From JBELHO01 sp042091375 (GTDB lineage Bacteria; Pseudomonadota; Gammaproteobacteria; Enterobacterales; Alteromonadaceae): a stretch of DNA of 55,365 nt. Below, one piece after another: positions 17,411 to 26,600 of this stretch. The first letter of the stretch is position 1; every line of letters begins with the position of its first letter. Location of the stretch: assembly GCA_042091375.1 (NCBI GenBank), contig JBELHO010000017.1, positions 1 to 55,365 of the forward strand, in the 5' to 3' direction. Below the pieces are notes generated by a model that saw only the letters and a list, made by a program, of their open reading frames with translations, did no database searches and was not told the DNA's origin. The translations under genes and the position numbers were made by a program.

Positions 17411-17764
17411 TTATTTGTTTTCTTTGTTAAATGAACTTGGCAGGATATCTACGCCGACCCATTTACCTAAACGGATAACAATGGGAATGGTCACTGGCGC
17501 AAAAGGCAGAACCGCAAAAACACCTAGTCCTAAACCTTTTAATACATCGATAAACTGTTGATTGGCTTGTTTCATTTCTTCAGGGCTGGCTTGCCGCTTG
17601 GTGTATCGTCGATAGGTAGCGAGCATTTGCTTAGTTTCAATTTTTTCTTGTGACAAAGCGATTTTTACAAGGATTAATTGTCGCTTTAATTTAATGATTT
17701 GCCGGCGCCGAGCAATAGACAATACTCTGCGAGGGGCGTTAAAAAAGTGAAGCCAAATATTCAT
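17411..17764 (-). CDS. Small LETM1-like protein
   Basis: 117 residues. The N-terminal half is strongly basic and helical (RRRQIIKLKRQL). After SPEEMKQANQQF comes a Gly/Leu-rich hydrophobic segment (GLGLGVFAVLPFAPVTIPI) and then a second motif, KWVGVDILPSSF. The pattern 'hydrophobic helix with LPF-P, then hLPssF' resembles the ribosome-binding/membrane region of mitochondrial LETM1 proteins, of which short bacterial relatives exist. Probably one membrane helix at residues 74-97. Function in bacteria is not established. Single gene, convergent with the preceding one with only 12 bases between the stops. Confidence 0.65.
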   Translation of the reverse strand: MNIWLHFFNAPRRVLSIARRRQIIKLKRQLILVKIALSQEKIETKQMLATYRRYTKRQASPEEMKQANQQFIDVLKGLGLGVFAVLPFAPVTIPIVIRLGKWVGVDILPSSFNKENK

Positions 17765-17983
17765 CCAGTTATTGTCCCATATTGTTTAATGCTTGGGTAT
17801 CTGCTGTTGATGAGTTAATTGCTAATTTTTAAACTATATCGTTTCTTGGTGCACTCGTATCTATAAAAATCAATATATTCATATTTTGTAACAAATTGCC
17901 GGTTGCTAATATTTATTTGTTTTATCTTTATCAACAGTGATAGCTTATAGTAAGGGAAAGGACAATTTTAATAAGGTATGGTG

Positions 17984-18715
17984 ATGGGACAAGAAACGTC
18001 TAAAGTGCTTATCGTTGATGATGATATGCGTTTACGAGGACTGCTTGAACGTTATTTAATCGAGCAAAACTTTAAGGTGAGAAGTGTTGCTAATGCTGAG
18101 CAGATGGATCGTTTATTAGATCGGGAGAACTATCACCTGGTGGTACTCGATTTAATGCTACCCGGTGAAGATGGCCTGTCTATCTGCCGACGTCTAAGAC
18201 AAAACAATAACGATATCCCTATTGTTATGTTAACAGCTAAAGGCGATGAAGTTGATCGCATTATTGGCCTAGAACTGGGTGCCGATGACTACATAGCTAA
18301 GCCATTTAATCCTCGTGAATTATTAGCTCGCATTAAAGCTGTATTAAGGCGAAGGGTACAAGAGGCGCCTGGTGCGCCTGCACAACAAGAAGATATTATT
18401 AGCTTTGGTGAATTTCAGCTAAATTTGGCGACCCGCGAAATGTACAAAGGCGACGAAAACATTGCACTGACCAGCGGTGAATTTGCAATCTTGAAAGCCT
18501 TGATCTCTCATGCGAGAAAGCCTTTATCACGCGATAAATTAATGAATCTTGCCCGAGGTAGAGATTATTCAGCGACTGAGCGCAGCATTGATGTGCAAGT
18601 GTCGAGATTGCGTCGCATGTTAGAAGATGATCCGTCTAAGCCGCGTTATATTCAAACGGTTTGGGGCTTGGGCTATGTCTTTGTCCCTGATCAAAGTGAA
18701 ATATTGAATTCATAA
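17984..18715 (+). CDS. ompR: Response regulator OmpR
   Basis: Phosphorylated by EnvZ; binds DNA at porin and other osmotic or acid stress genes. 243 residues from ATG 17984: receiver domain with acidic pocket Asp12/Asp13, phospho-acceptor Asp56 (LVVLDLMLPGEDG), a conserved Lys in MLTAKGDE, and a C-terminal OmpR/PhoB winged helix (about 140-235; RSIDVQVSRLRRMLEDD). ATG 17978 is also possible, but TAAGG at 17972 is then too close; seven bases to 17984 is better. The next gene starts at the base after its stop. Confidence 0.96.
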   Translation: MGQETSKVLIVDDDMRLRGLLERYLIEQNFKVRSVANAEQMDRLLDRENYHLVVLDLMLPGEDGLSICRRLRQNNNDIPIVMLTAKGDEVDRIIGLELGADDYIAKPFNPRELLARIKAVLRRRVQEAPGAPAQQEDIISFGEFQLNLATREMYKGDENIALTSGEFAILKALISHARKPLSRDKLMNLARGRDYSATERSIDVQVSRLRRMLEDDPSKPRYIQTVWGLGYVFVPDQSEILNS

Positions 18716-20008
18716 ATGATCAAAGTCTTACCGCGAAGTGCCTTTGGGCAAACTATTCTATTGATTGGTATCTTGTTACTGATCAATCAAGCTGTATCTT
18801 TAGTATCAATTATGAACTACATAGTGCAGCCTAATTACCATCAAATTAACCAGTTGCTTGCCAAACAAGTTCATGTGTTATTTATTGACGTCAAAGATCC
18901 CAAGCTGAGTGCATTGATGGCTAAATCGTTTCAACAAGAAACCGGCATTGAGGTATTTGAGCAACCAATGGCTATGCGCGCTGGACTGGCTGAGGCGAGA
19001 TGGTACGAATATCGCTCAAATGAAATGTCCGAGTTATTAGGGGGCCCTGCTGAAGTGCGCATTACCTCCGGTGAGCAGTATTTGTTTTGGATCCGCCCGC
19101 CACAAAATCCGGATATTTGGCTGAAAATACCATTAACAGGCCTAGAAGAAGCCAATTATAGTCCATTAATTTTGGTGTTAGCTGTACTTGCTTGCCTTAG
19201 TGTAGGAGGGGGATGGCTGTTTGTCCGGCAAATAAATCGGCCGTTAAAAGCACTGCAACTCGCTGCTAATGAGGTGGGGCGAGGTGATTTTCCCGAGCCT
19301 ATTATGGAAAGTGGAACCACTGAGGTTGTTTCTGTTACCCAAGCATTCAATCATATGTCTCGTGGTATTAAACAGTTGGAAGATGACAGAAACCTACTGA
19401 TGGCTGGTATTTCTCACGACTTGCGCACGCCATTGACCCGCATTCGTTTGGCTATTGAGATGATGTCGGCGCAAGATCAATTTTTAAAAGATGGCATTGA
19501 AGCTGACATTGAGGATATGAACAATATTATTGATCAATTTATTGATTATATTCGTCATGATAATACCGCTAATGTGACACTGGTTGATTTAAATAAGCTG
19601 ATCGTTGAGGTGGTGCAAGCCGAAACTGTTATTGGCCGAAAAATTAATATTATCAGTGATGATATACCTATGATCCCTTTGCGTTTTGTCGCTATTAAGC
19701 GGGTCTTAGCTAATTTAATTCAGAATGCTTTGCGTTATAGTGATGGCGATATTGACATTTATTCAGGAAAAGAACAAAACCAACGTTTTTTATTTTTAGA
19801 AGTGTGTGATCGTGGACCGGGTATTCCCACCGCCGACATTGAGCGGCTATTTTTGCCTTTTACTCAGGGAGATAAAGCCAGAGGTACCGATGGCAGTGGC
19901 TTAGGGTTAGCTATTATCAAGCGTATCGTGGATAAACACGGTGGCAGAGTATTACTGAAAAATCGTCAGCAAGGCGGTTTGTCTGCTAAGGTACTGTTAC
20001 CCATTTGA
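18716..20008 (+). CDS. envZ: Osmosensor histidine kinase EnvZ
   Basis: Inner-membrane sensor, 430 residues. TM1 at about 11-31, periplasmic loop to about 143, TM2 at about 145-167, then HAMP. The dimerisation domain carries His234 in ISHDLRTPLTR, the EnvZ-type H-box. ATP-binding motifs follow: N box NLIQNALRYSDG, G1 DRGPGIP and G2 GSGLGLAI. It begins directly after the ompR stop (TAAATG) with no separate ribosome binding site, so translation should be coupled. Convergent with pckA across a shared terminator, as in E. coli. Confidence 0.96.
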   Translation: MIKVLPRSAFGQTILLIGILLLINQAVSLVSIMNYIVQPNYHQINQLLAKQVHVLFIDVKDPKLSALMAKSFQQETGIEVFEQPMAMRAGLAEARWYEYRSNEMSELLGGPAEVRITSGEQYLFWIRPPQNPDIWLKIPLTGLEEANYSPLILVLAVLACLSVGGGWLFVRQINRPLKALQLAANEVGRGDFPEPIMESGTTEVVSVTQAFNHMSRGIKQLEDDRNLLMAGISHDLRTPLTRIRLAIEMMSAQDQFLKDGIEADIEDMNNIIDQFIDYIRHDNTANVTLVDLNKLIVEVVQAETVIGRKINIISDDIPMIPLRFVAIKRVLANLIQNALRYSDGDIDIYSGKEQNQRFLFLEVCDRGPGIPTADIERLFLPFTQGDKARGTDGSGLGLAIIKRIVDKHGGRVLLKNRQQGGLSAKVLLPI

Positions 20009-20042
20009 GTTAATAAATACCAATAGTGATTTGCACGCATAA

Positions 20043-20080
20043 AAAAACCGAATAAAAGCAAATGTTTTTATTCGGTTTTT
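20043..20080. terminator. Bidirectional terminator between envZ and pckA
   Basis: Stem AAAAACCGAATAAAA (20043-20057) with its complement TTTTATTCGGTTTTT (20066-20080) around an 8-base loop. A and T tracts on both flanks let it serve both convergent genes. Confidence 0.93.
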
Positions 20081-20098
20081 TAATATTGGTTGTTAACC

Positions 20099-21709
20099 CT
20101 ACAGGATAGGTCCAGCTTTGACCAGTGATTTACCGTGCTCAGTGTCCGTAAATTTTTCGAAGTTATTGACAAAACGCGTTGCTAAATCTTCGGCTTTATC
20201 TTGCCATTGCTGTTGTTGTGGATAAGTATCTCTTGGATCGAGAATATCGGGATTCACACCAGGTAATGATGTAGGTACGGTTAAATTGAACAAAGGCAAA
20301 TTTGATGTCTGAGCTTGATCAATCGAACCGTCTAAAATCGAATCAATAATCGCTCGGGTATCTTTAATTGATATGCGTTTACCCGTACCATTCCAGCCGG
20401 TGTTGACTAAATAAGCTTCGGCGCCAACGGCTTGCATGCGTTTCTCTAATACCTCAGCGTATTGGGTTGGATGCAAGGTTAAAAATGCTGCACCAAAACA
20501 ACTTGAAAAAGTCGGTGTGGGTTCAGTTATACCCCTTTCTGTACCTGCTAATTTTGCAGTAAAACCCGATAAAAAGTAGTACTCAGTTTGGGCTGGGGTA
20601 AGTTTTGCCACTGGTGGTAATACCCCAAAGGCATCCGCTGTTAAGAAAATAACTTTCTTGGCATGGCCTGCACGAGAAATGGGTTTTACAATATTGTCTA
20701 TGTGATTTATCGGATAGGAAACTCGGGTGTTTTCGGTCTTTGAATTATCGTCAAAATCAATCTTGCCGTCGGCGTCAACCACGACATTTTCCAACAGTGC
20801 GTCTCGGCGAATAGCATTGTAAATGTCGGGTTCATTTTCTTTGCTAAGGTTGATGGTTTTAGCGTAACAGCCACCTTCAAAATTGAATACACCGTTATCG
20901 TCCCAGCCGTGCTCATCATCACCGATCAATTGACGTTTTGGATCGGTTGATAATGTGGTTTTACCTGTACCCGATAAACCAAAGAAGATTGCGGTATCGC
21001 CATCTTTACCAACATTAGCACTACAGTGCATAGAGGCAATACCTTGCAGTGGTAGGTAATAGTTCATCATCGAGAACATACCTTTTTTCATTTCACCACC
21101 GTACCAAGTACCACCGATTAATTGGATTTTTTCAGTTAAATTAAATGCTACAAAGTTTTCCGAATTCAATCCTTGTTCTTGCCATTGGTCATTAACTGTC
21201 TTCGCGCCATTCATTACCACAAAATCAGGTTGGTAAGTGGCTAACTCTTGTTCAGAAGGACGGATGAACATGTTTTTTACGAAATGCGCTTGCCATGCCA
21301 CTTGAGTAATAAAGCGAACTTTTATACGTGTAGCGGCATCGGCTCCACAATAAGTGTCAACCACAAATAAACGTTGATTGGATAGTTGCTCAGTGACCAA
21401 GGTCTTGAGATGACTCCATGTCTCTGGGGTCATCGGCTTATTGTCATTTTTTCCTTGATCAGACCACCACACAGAATCTCTGGTGGTTTGATCGCGGACA
21501 ATGTATTTATCTTTCGGGGAGCGACCAGTAAATATACCTGTGTCAACATTTACCGCGCCTAGTTCGGTAACCACCCCACGCTCATAACCGTCGAGGCCTG
21601 ATTTTGTTTCTTCGGCAAAGAGCAGTTCATATGAGGGATTATAAATAATCTCAGTAGTGTTGTTGATGCCGTATTCAGATAAATCAATGGTTTTTTGCAA
21701 AACAGTCAT
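20099..21709 (-). CDS. pckA: Phosphoenolpyruvate carboxykinase (ATP)
   Basis: Gluconeogenic enzyme, oxaloacetate + ATP to PEP + CO2 + ADP. 536 residues from ATG 21709. Kinase-1a (P-loop) motif GLSGTGKTTLS, kinase-2 motif LIGDDEHGWDD, the substrate-binding GRSPKDKYIV near residue 65 and the GGEMKKGMFS segment are intact. The frame could be extended to 21757, but those 16 residues (MNICLHYCH...) are unlike the family and AGGAG lies 10 bases before ATG 21709. It has its own upstream region with two dyad sequences. Confidence 0.97.
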   Translation of the reverse strand: MTVLQKTIDLSEYGINNTTEIIYNPSYELLFAEETKSGLDGYERGVVTELGAVNVDTGIFTGRSPKDKYIVRDQTTRDSVWWSDQGKNDNKPMTPETWSHLKTLVTEQLSNQRLFVVDTYCGADAATRIKVRFITQVAWQAHFVKNMFIRPSEQELATYQPDFVVMNGAKTVNDQWQEQGLNSENFVAFNLTEKIQLIGGTWYGGEMKKGMFSMMNYYLPLQGIASMHCSANVGKDGDTAIFFGLSGTGKTTLSTDPKRQLIGDDEHGWDDNGVFNFEGGCYAKTINLSKENEPDIYNAIRRDALLENVVVDADGKIDFDDNSKTENTRVSYPINHIDNIVKPISRAGHAKKVIFLTADAFGVLPPVAKLTPAQTEYYFLSGFTAKLAGTERGITEPTPTFSSCFGAAFLTLHPTQYAEVLEKRMQAVGAEAYLVNTGWNGTGKRISIKDTRAIIDSILDGSIDQAQTSNLPLFNLTVPTSLPGVNPDILDPRDTYPQQQQWQDKAEDLATRFVNNFEKFTDTEHGKSLVKAGPIL

Positions 21710-21797
21710 AGCAAGTGAGCTCCTAGGGGCATGACAATAATGTAAACATATATTCAAGTGTATTTAGAAGCGCAATTTTAGGCGATCGGGCAGCAAA

Positions 21798-21846
21798 ACG
21801 AAAGGAAAATTTCTTTCGTTGTGAAAGTTTTCAACTAGACTTTCAC
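21798..21846. promoter_or_regulatory. Two adjacent GAAAG/CTTTC dyads upstream of pckA
   Basis: First dyad ACGAAAG (21798-21804) and CTTTCGT (21813-21819), spacer 8. Second dyad GTGAAAG (21821-21827) and CTTTCAC (21840-21846), spacer 12. Both share the same core and lie 90-140 bases upstream of the pckA ATG, where a promoter or leader is expected. They could be operators or leader hairpins; the binding protein is unknown. Confidence 0.4.
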
Positions 21847-22174
21847 TATATTCAGTGTTTAATCGATAAAATCAAGGTGTTTAGTCATAAGAAAATGATA
21901 GAGTAAACTTTTAAGTTTCTGTTTTTATTTGGTTTTAATGTGAATTTAGTTTTTTGCTTGCAGTGTAGAGTGATAGTGATAAAAGTTAAGCACAAAAAAA
22001 TATATTTAATAGCCGAAGACTATTTAGCAAGAAAAATCTTGGCCAAGCTGTCGAAACGAAACTAAAAGTAATGCAAAGCAAGTTTTGTTAGTGATCTCAA
22101 GCGATAAATGACGGTTAAAACTGAATCATTGAGCACAGATCAATTTGTCATTTATCGAGCTAAAAGTGGTACAT
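21847..22174. other. Intergenic region between mrcA and pckA
   Basis: About 330 bp beyond the dyads, AT-rich, between the end of mrcA and the pckA control region. A 65-codon frame at 22145-22342 lies mostly antisense to the mrcA 3' end and is not considered a gene. I see no clear Rho-independent terminator for mrcA and no RNA gene. Confidence 0.5.
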
Positions 22175-24820
22175 TTAAAAAATATCATGCTCATCGTTGT
22201 CTTTACCACCTTCAATAATGTCATTGCTATTGTCCAGTTGGACATAATCGGTGGGTGTAGTGCCGATCATAAAAAACTCGAAATCTGTGGTTTTGTCGGT
22301 TTTCTCAGTCAGTTTTCCAGTGGATTTGTCTATTCTAACTGACACTATATTATCTGGTTGTACAAAAGACTCTGGCGCAAAATAAGGCAATACCTGAGCC
22401 ATAAAATCAATCCATGCAGGTTGAGCTGATTTAGCACCAGCTTCAGCGCCAAATGTTTGCTTGCTGGCTAAATTTTTATTCTTAGTGGTTCGCCCTAATT
22501 CCTTACTGGGGTTGTCAAAGCCGATCCAAGTGGTTGTTACCAAGCGACGGCTAAAGCCTGAAAACCAAGCGTCTTTTGCTGAGTTAGTTGTCCCTGTTTT
22601 CCCACCTATATCCCGGCGTTTTAAGGTTTGTGCACGATAACCAGTACCTTGCCAATAAGGCTTGTTTGACCAGTCGGCACCCCAGATAGCAGTGTGTAAA
22701 GCTTGGGTGACAAGAAAAGCATTTTCAGCACTGATCACCCGCTCTGCTTGGATTAGCGGCTGTTCAGTTTGGTTAACCATAAGTTCAGTACTAAGCTGAT
22801 CAGCGCTATTGTTACCATTGGCCTTACTATTTGATATTACAGTTACAGAGGACTCAGTTGCAGACGGCACATTCGCCGAGGACAGGGCTTCAGGCGAATC
22901 GCTTTGCCCAGCAAGAGTGCAATCATCGCATGCAATAGCTGGGTTAGCACGATAGACAACATTAGCAAAAGAGTCTTCAACCCGATCGATAATATAGGGC
23001 TCTATTAAAAAACCACCGTTGGCAAATACCGCATAGCCAGCTGCTATTTCTAACGGTGTTAATGAGGCCGAGCCCAGAGCCAATGACTCGTTACGGGGTA
23101 AATCATCTGGACTAAAGCCAAACGAGGCGATATGAGGGATGACTTTGTCTAAGCCTATGGCGCGCAGTAAGCGCACGGCTATGACATTCTTGGATTGTGC
23201 TAAAGCTAATTTAACTCGTATTTCACCACTGTATTTAGGGGGGGAGTTCTTTGGACGCCATACTTGTCCGGTACTTCTATCCCATTGATTAATAGGTACG
23301 TCGTTGACTAAACTAGCTAAAGTAAAACCGTGATCAAGGGCTGCGGAGTACAAAAAGGGTTTAATGTTAGAGCCCACTTGCCGCTTCGCTTGCGTGACTC
23401 TGTTGAACTGACTTTGCTTGTAGCTATACCCACCAACAGCGGCCTGAATAGCGCCATTATCGACAGATAAAGAAATTAAGGCTGAGCTGACCGCAGGTAG
23501 CTGGCTTAGCGAATAACTACCTGCTTGGTTAATAACGTATATCACATCACCTTTGGCTAATATGTCACTGGCTGTGATTGGCGCTGGTCCTTGTTTTCTA
23601 TCATTAATATACGGCCTTGCCCATGCCATCCCTGACCAGTCAATTGTGGCTATAATATTGTCTTTTAAGACTATAGTTGCCGAATTTTGTTGTACATCAA
23701 TGACTACTGCTGGTTGCAGGACATGATAACTGTCTACATTGGCTAATGCTTGCGCTATTTGTTGTTCACTAAAAGAACCCGTGGTTTGCTGCGAATACCC
23801 CGTCTGCTCATGTTGTTCAGCTGTTTGCATTAATTCATTGCTGCCATTGATTAATGTAGTGATGGCGCCTCGATAACCATGGCGTAGATCATAGGCGGTA
23901 ATGTTATTGCGCACCGCTTGTTGAGCAGCGTGTTGGGTTGCCGAAGATACTGTGGTATAAACCTTGTAACCGCCAGTGTAAGCTTGTTCACGGCCGTAAC
24001 GTTCGACCATGGCAAGATGAGCCATTTCGGAAACGTAAGGCGCGGCAAATTCAATTTCTGCGCCGTGTTTTTTAGCGGTAATGGGCGCATTTTTGGCGCG
24101 CTTTAATTCTTGCTCAGAAATATAGCCACTGACGTACATCCGTTGTAACACTACCGACCGTCTAGTCAGTGCGCGATCGGGACGACTGATCGGATTCATG
24201 GTTGATGGGGCTTTGGGCAAACCGGCTAAAACCGCTATTTGCGCCAAATTCAAATCTTGTAATTCTTTGTTGTAATAAACTTGTGCTGCGGCACCAAAGC
24301 CAAAGGCGCGATGGCCTAAGGGTATTTTATTGATATAAAGTGCCAAAATTTCATCTTTAGTCAACAGGTATTCGATGTGAAAAGTGGTAAAAATTTCCCG
24401 TAACTTACGGGTATAGGTTTGTTCTGTGGAACCAAAAAAATTGCGAGCAACTTGCATGCTAATGGTACTTGCTCCGCCTTTATTAACACCAATGATCTGC
24501 CCCCAAATGGCGCGTCCTAAGCCGATCGGGTCAACGCCAAAATGTTGATAAAACCTATCGTCTTCGGTAGCTAAAATCGCGTCAATTAATTGTTGTGGCA
24601 CTGCTGATAATGGCAATGGAATGCGTTTTTTCTCACCGAATTGGTTCATTAACAATCCATCGGCAGTATAGATTTGCATAGGCGTTTGCCATTGTAAATC
24701 TTTCAGTGATACCACACTGGGCAAGCTGCTTTTCATTGCCAAGTACAAGGCAAATAGAGTAGCCAAACCAAGCACACCCAGAATCACCATCACACTGAAA
24801 ATTCTTTTCAAGAGAAACAA
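22175..24820 (-). CDS. mrcA: Penicillin-binding protein 1A (bifunctional)
   Basis: Class A PBP that polymerises and cross-links peptidoglycan at the inner membrane. 881 residues: one N-terminal membrane helix (about 8-28), GT51 glycosyltransferase with ATEDDRFYQHFG (catalytic Glu) and GGASTISMQVARN, a linker with an OB-like domain, then the transpeptidase with SxxK (GSNIKPF), SxN (SKNVIAV) and KTGTT. A Ser/Asn-rich insert holding a Cys-x-x-Cys (ACDDC) lies before KTG, as in E. coli PBP1A. The start is uncertain: TTG 24820 or TTG 24811, neither with a good ribosome binding site. Divergent from pilM, the usual gammaproteobacterial arrangement. Confidence 0.95.
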   Translation of the reverse strand: MFLLKRIFSVMVILGVLGLATLFALYLAMKSSLPSVVSLKDLQWQTPMQIYTADGLLMNQFGEKKRIPLPLSAVPQQLIDAILATEDDRFYQHFGVDPIGLGRAIWGQIIGVNKGGASTISMQVARNFFGSTEQTYTRKLREIFTTFHIEYLLTKDEILALYINKIPLGHRAFGFGAAAQVYYNKELQDLNLAQIAVLAGLPKAPSTMNPISRPDRALTRRSVVLQRMYVSGYISEQELKRAKNAPITAKKHGAEIEFAAPYVSEMAHLAMVERYGREQAYTGGYKVYTTVSSATQHAAQQAVRNNITAYDLRHGYRGAITTLINGSNELMQTAEQHEQTGYSQQTTGSFSEQQIAQALANVDSYHVLQPAVVIDVQQNSATIVLKDNIIATIDWSGMAWARPYINDRKQGPAPITASDILAKGDVIYVINQAGSYSLSQLPAVSSALISLSVDNGAIQAAVGGYSYKQSQFNRVTQAKRQVGSNIKPFLYSAALDHGFTLASLVNDVPINQWDRSTGQVWRPKNSPPKYSGEIRVKLALAQSKNVIAVRLLRAIGLDKVIPHIASFGFSPDDLPRNESLALGSASLTPLEIAAGYAVFANGGFLIEPYIIDRVEDSFANVVYRANPAIACDDCTLAGQSDSPEALSSANVPSATESSVTVISNSKANGNNSADQLSTELMVNQTEQPLIQAERVISAENAFLVTQALHTAIWGADWSNKPYWQGTGYRAQTLKRRDIGGKTGTTNSAKDAWFSGFSRRLVTTTWIGFDNPSKELGRTTKNKNLASKQTFGAEAGAKSAQPAWIDFMAQVLPYFAPESFVQPDNIVSVRIDKSTGKLTEKTDKTTDFEFFMIGTTPTDYVQLDNSNDIIEGGKDNDEHDIF

Positions 24821-24948
24821 AACACACTGTCCAACAAATCATTATTAGTTTTAATAATACTAGACTATGTGGTAAAAGGGTGTAATAAATGTATTTATCT
24901 GTAAAACAATATTATATTTTAGTAGCAAACAACAATTAGTAGGAGTTT

Positions 24949-26028
24949 ATGCTGGCGAGTTTCTGGAAAAAGAAAACATCTTTAATGATTGGCATCGATA
25001 TTGGTTCACATTCAGCTAAAGCGGTTTTGTTAAATAGAGATAATGACGGATATATTTTAGAGGCTGTTGCTAGTGTCGCCATGCCAAGAGGCGCTATTGT
25101 TGATCGTGAAATTCAAGATATTGAAGCGGTTGGTAAAATCATTGCGAAATTGCGCAAGCTTATCGGTTCATCAACTGCGCAAGTCGCTGCTGCGGTGTCA
25201 GGACAAACTGTCATTACCAAAACTATTTATATGGATGTTGCACTTTCTGAACAAGAGTTGGCCAGCCAAATTGAAATTGAAGCCGATAGCTTAATTCCCT
25301 ATCCACTAGATGAAGTCAGTTTAGATTTTGAATCGTTGGAGATCAATGAATCTAATCCCAGTAAAATAAACGTCTTATTAAGTGCAGCTCGCACTGAATC
25401 AGTAGAAACGCGCGTTTCTGCACTTGAAGCTGGTGGTTATAAAACCAAAGTCGTCGATGTAGAATCGTATGCATTGAGTAGAGCTTTTGACATAAACCTC
25501 AATACGTTGCCCGATGATGCGGCAGAGAAAGTTGTGGCGACCATAGATATTGGCGCGACGATGACTTTGTTTTCGGTAACTGATGCGGGTAAGCATATTT
25601 ACAGTCGAGATCAATTGTTTGGAGGCGAACAATACACTCGCTCTATTGCGGCTTTTTACAACCAATCTTTTGATGATGCCGAAACTGATAAGGTGGCAGC
25701 TAGTTTACCCGATAATTATCAACATGATGTGTTATCACCTTTTCAAGCGGTGGTTTTGCAACAAGTTCGTCGCGCGATGCAAATGTTCTTAACTTCAAGC
25801 AGCAAGGAAAAAATTGATTACCTAGTCCTGTCTGGAGGTACTGCTTTAATGGAAGGCATTGACCAACGACTCAATGAAGAACTCAATATTACCACTTTTA
25901 TAGCCGCTCCATTTGCACAAATGAAGGTGTCTGATAAGGTTAATGCAGAGGAGCTGAAAAGTAATGCGGCTAAATACATGGTAGCCGCTGGATTGGCATT
26001 GAGGAGTTTTTCGCCTTGGCACATATAA
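24949..26028 (+). CDS. pilM: Type IV pilus inner-membrane platform protein PilM
   Basis: Actin-like cytoplasmic ATP-binding protein that recruits PilN to the alignment subcomplex. 359 residues; phosphate-1 motif GIDIGSHSAKAV at about residue 16, further actin-fold motifs ATIDIGATMT and LSGGTALMEG. AGGAG lies just before ATG 24949. First of five pil genes whose ends overlap, so it heads the pilMNOPQ operon. Needed for twitching, adhesion and natural transformation in relatives. Confidence 0.96.
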   Translation: MLASFWKKKTSLMIGIDIGSHSAKAVLLNRDNDGYILEAVASVAMPRGAIVDREIQDIEAVGKIIAKLRKLIGSSTAQVAAAVSGQTVITKTIYMDVALSEQELASQIEIEADSLIPYPLDEVSLDFESLEINESNPSKINVLLSAARTESVETRVSALEAGGYKTKVVDVESYALSRAFDINLNTLPDDAAEKVVATIDIGATMTLFSVTDAGKHIYSRDQLFGGEQYTRSIAAFYNQSFDDAETDKVAASLPDNYQHDVLSPFQAVVLQQVRRAMQMFLTSSSKEKIDYLVLSGGTALMEGIDQRLNEELNITTFIAAPFAQMKVSDKVNAEELKSNAAKYMVAAGLALRSFSPWHI

Positions 26029-26600
26029 ATCTACTTCCTTGGCGTGAAGAGGCTGAGAAGGGCAGACAACGCAAATTCATTACCTTGCTAATAACTGTTG
26101 CATTTAGCGCATTTCTCATTGTTTTTTTATTTAGTCAATTTTATCAATTGCGCATTGAAGGCCAAACGGCTAGAAACCAATACTTAACAACTGAAATTGC
26201 TATATTAGATAACCGCATTGCTAAAATTAAAACCCTCAAAGAAAAAAAGCGTGAATTAGAAAACAGAACCATGGTTATTGAGGAGTTACAGCGCAGTAGA
26301 AATGTCGGTACGCAAGTGCTCAATGAGCTCACTAAAGTGATCCCTTCCGGCATATATTTAGTGAAGATGGAAAAACAAGGTGACAGTATTCAGTTAGTTG
26401 GCAAAAGTGAATCAAATAATCACTTGGCTAATATGATCAGAAATATTGAGGCGTCTGTTTTATTTGCTGATGTTTCTTTAGAGTCGATCACCTCAAATGA
26501 TGCGACAAGTAAATTGCTCAGTGATTTTGTTATGCGTCTTACCATTTCAGGGTTTTCTCATGGTAATGAACAACAACTCAATGCCGAGGAACCAATGTGA
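26016..26600 (+). CDS. pilN: Type IV pilus assembly protein PilN
   Basis: Bitopic inner-membrane protein; its short cytoplasmic tail INLLPWREE is the PilM-binding motif and is intact at residues 4-12. One membrane helix at about 23-43, a coiled coil (about 45-90) and a periplasmic ferredoxin-like domain. The start is TTG 26016, inside the end of pilM (13-base overlap), with GAGGAG nine bases upstream. A later start would remove the PilM-binding motif, so TTG is secure. Pairs with PilO. Confidence 0.95.
   Translation: MAHINLLPWREEAEKGRQRKFITLLITVAFSAFLIVFLFSQFYQLRIEGQTARNQYLTTEIAILDNRIAKIKTLKEKKRELENRTMVIEELQRSRNVGTQVLNELTKVIPSGIYLVKMEKQGDSIQLVGKSESNNHLANMIRNIEASVLFADVSLESITSNDATSKLLSDFVMRLTISGFSHGNEQQLNAEEPM

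Noticed and set aside
21710..21757. 16-codon extension of pckA beginning MNICLHYCHAPR, which resembles the start of the LETM1-like protein (MNIWLHFFNAPR)
   Set aside because: The pckA extension has no family support and a ribosome binding site lies inside it. The likeness is short and probably chance.
22145..22342. 65-codon plus-strand frame with a hydrophobic stretch
   Set aside because: Mostly antisense to the mrcA 3' end, without a ribosome binding site or recognisable domain.
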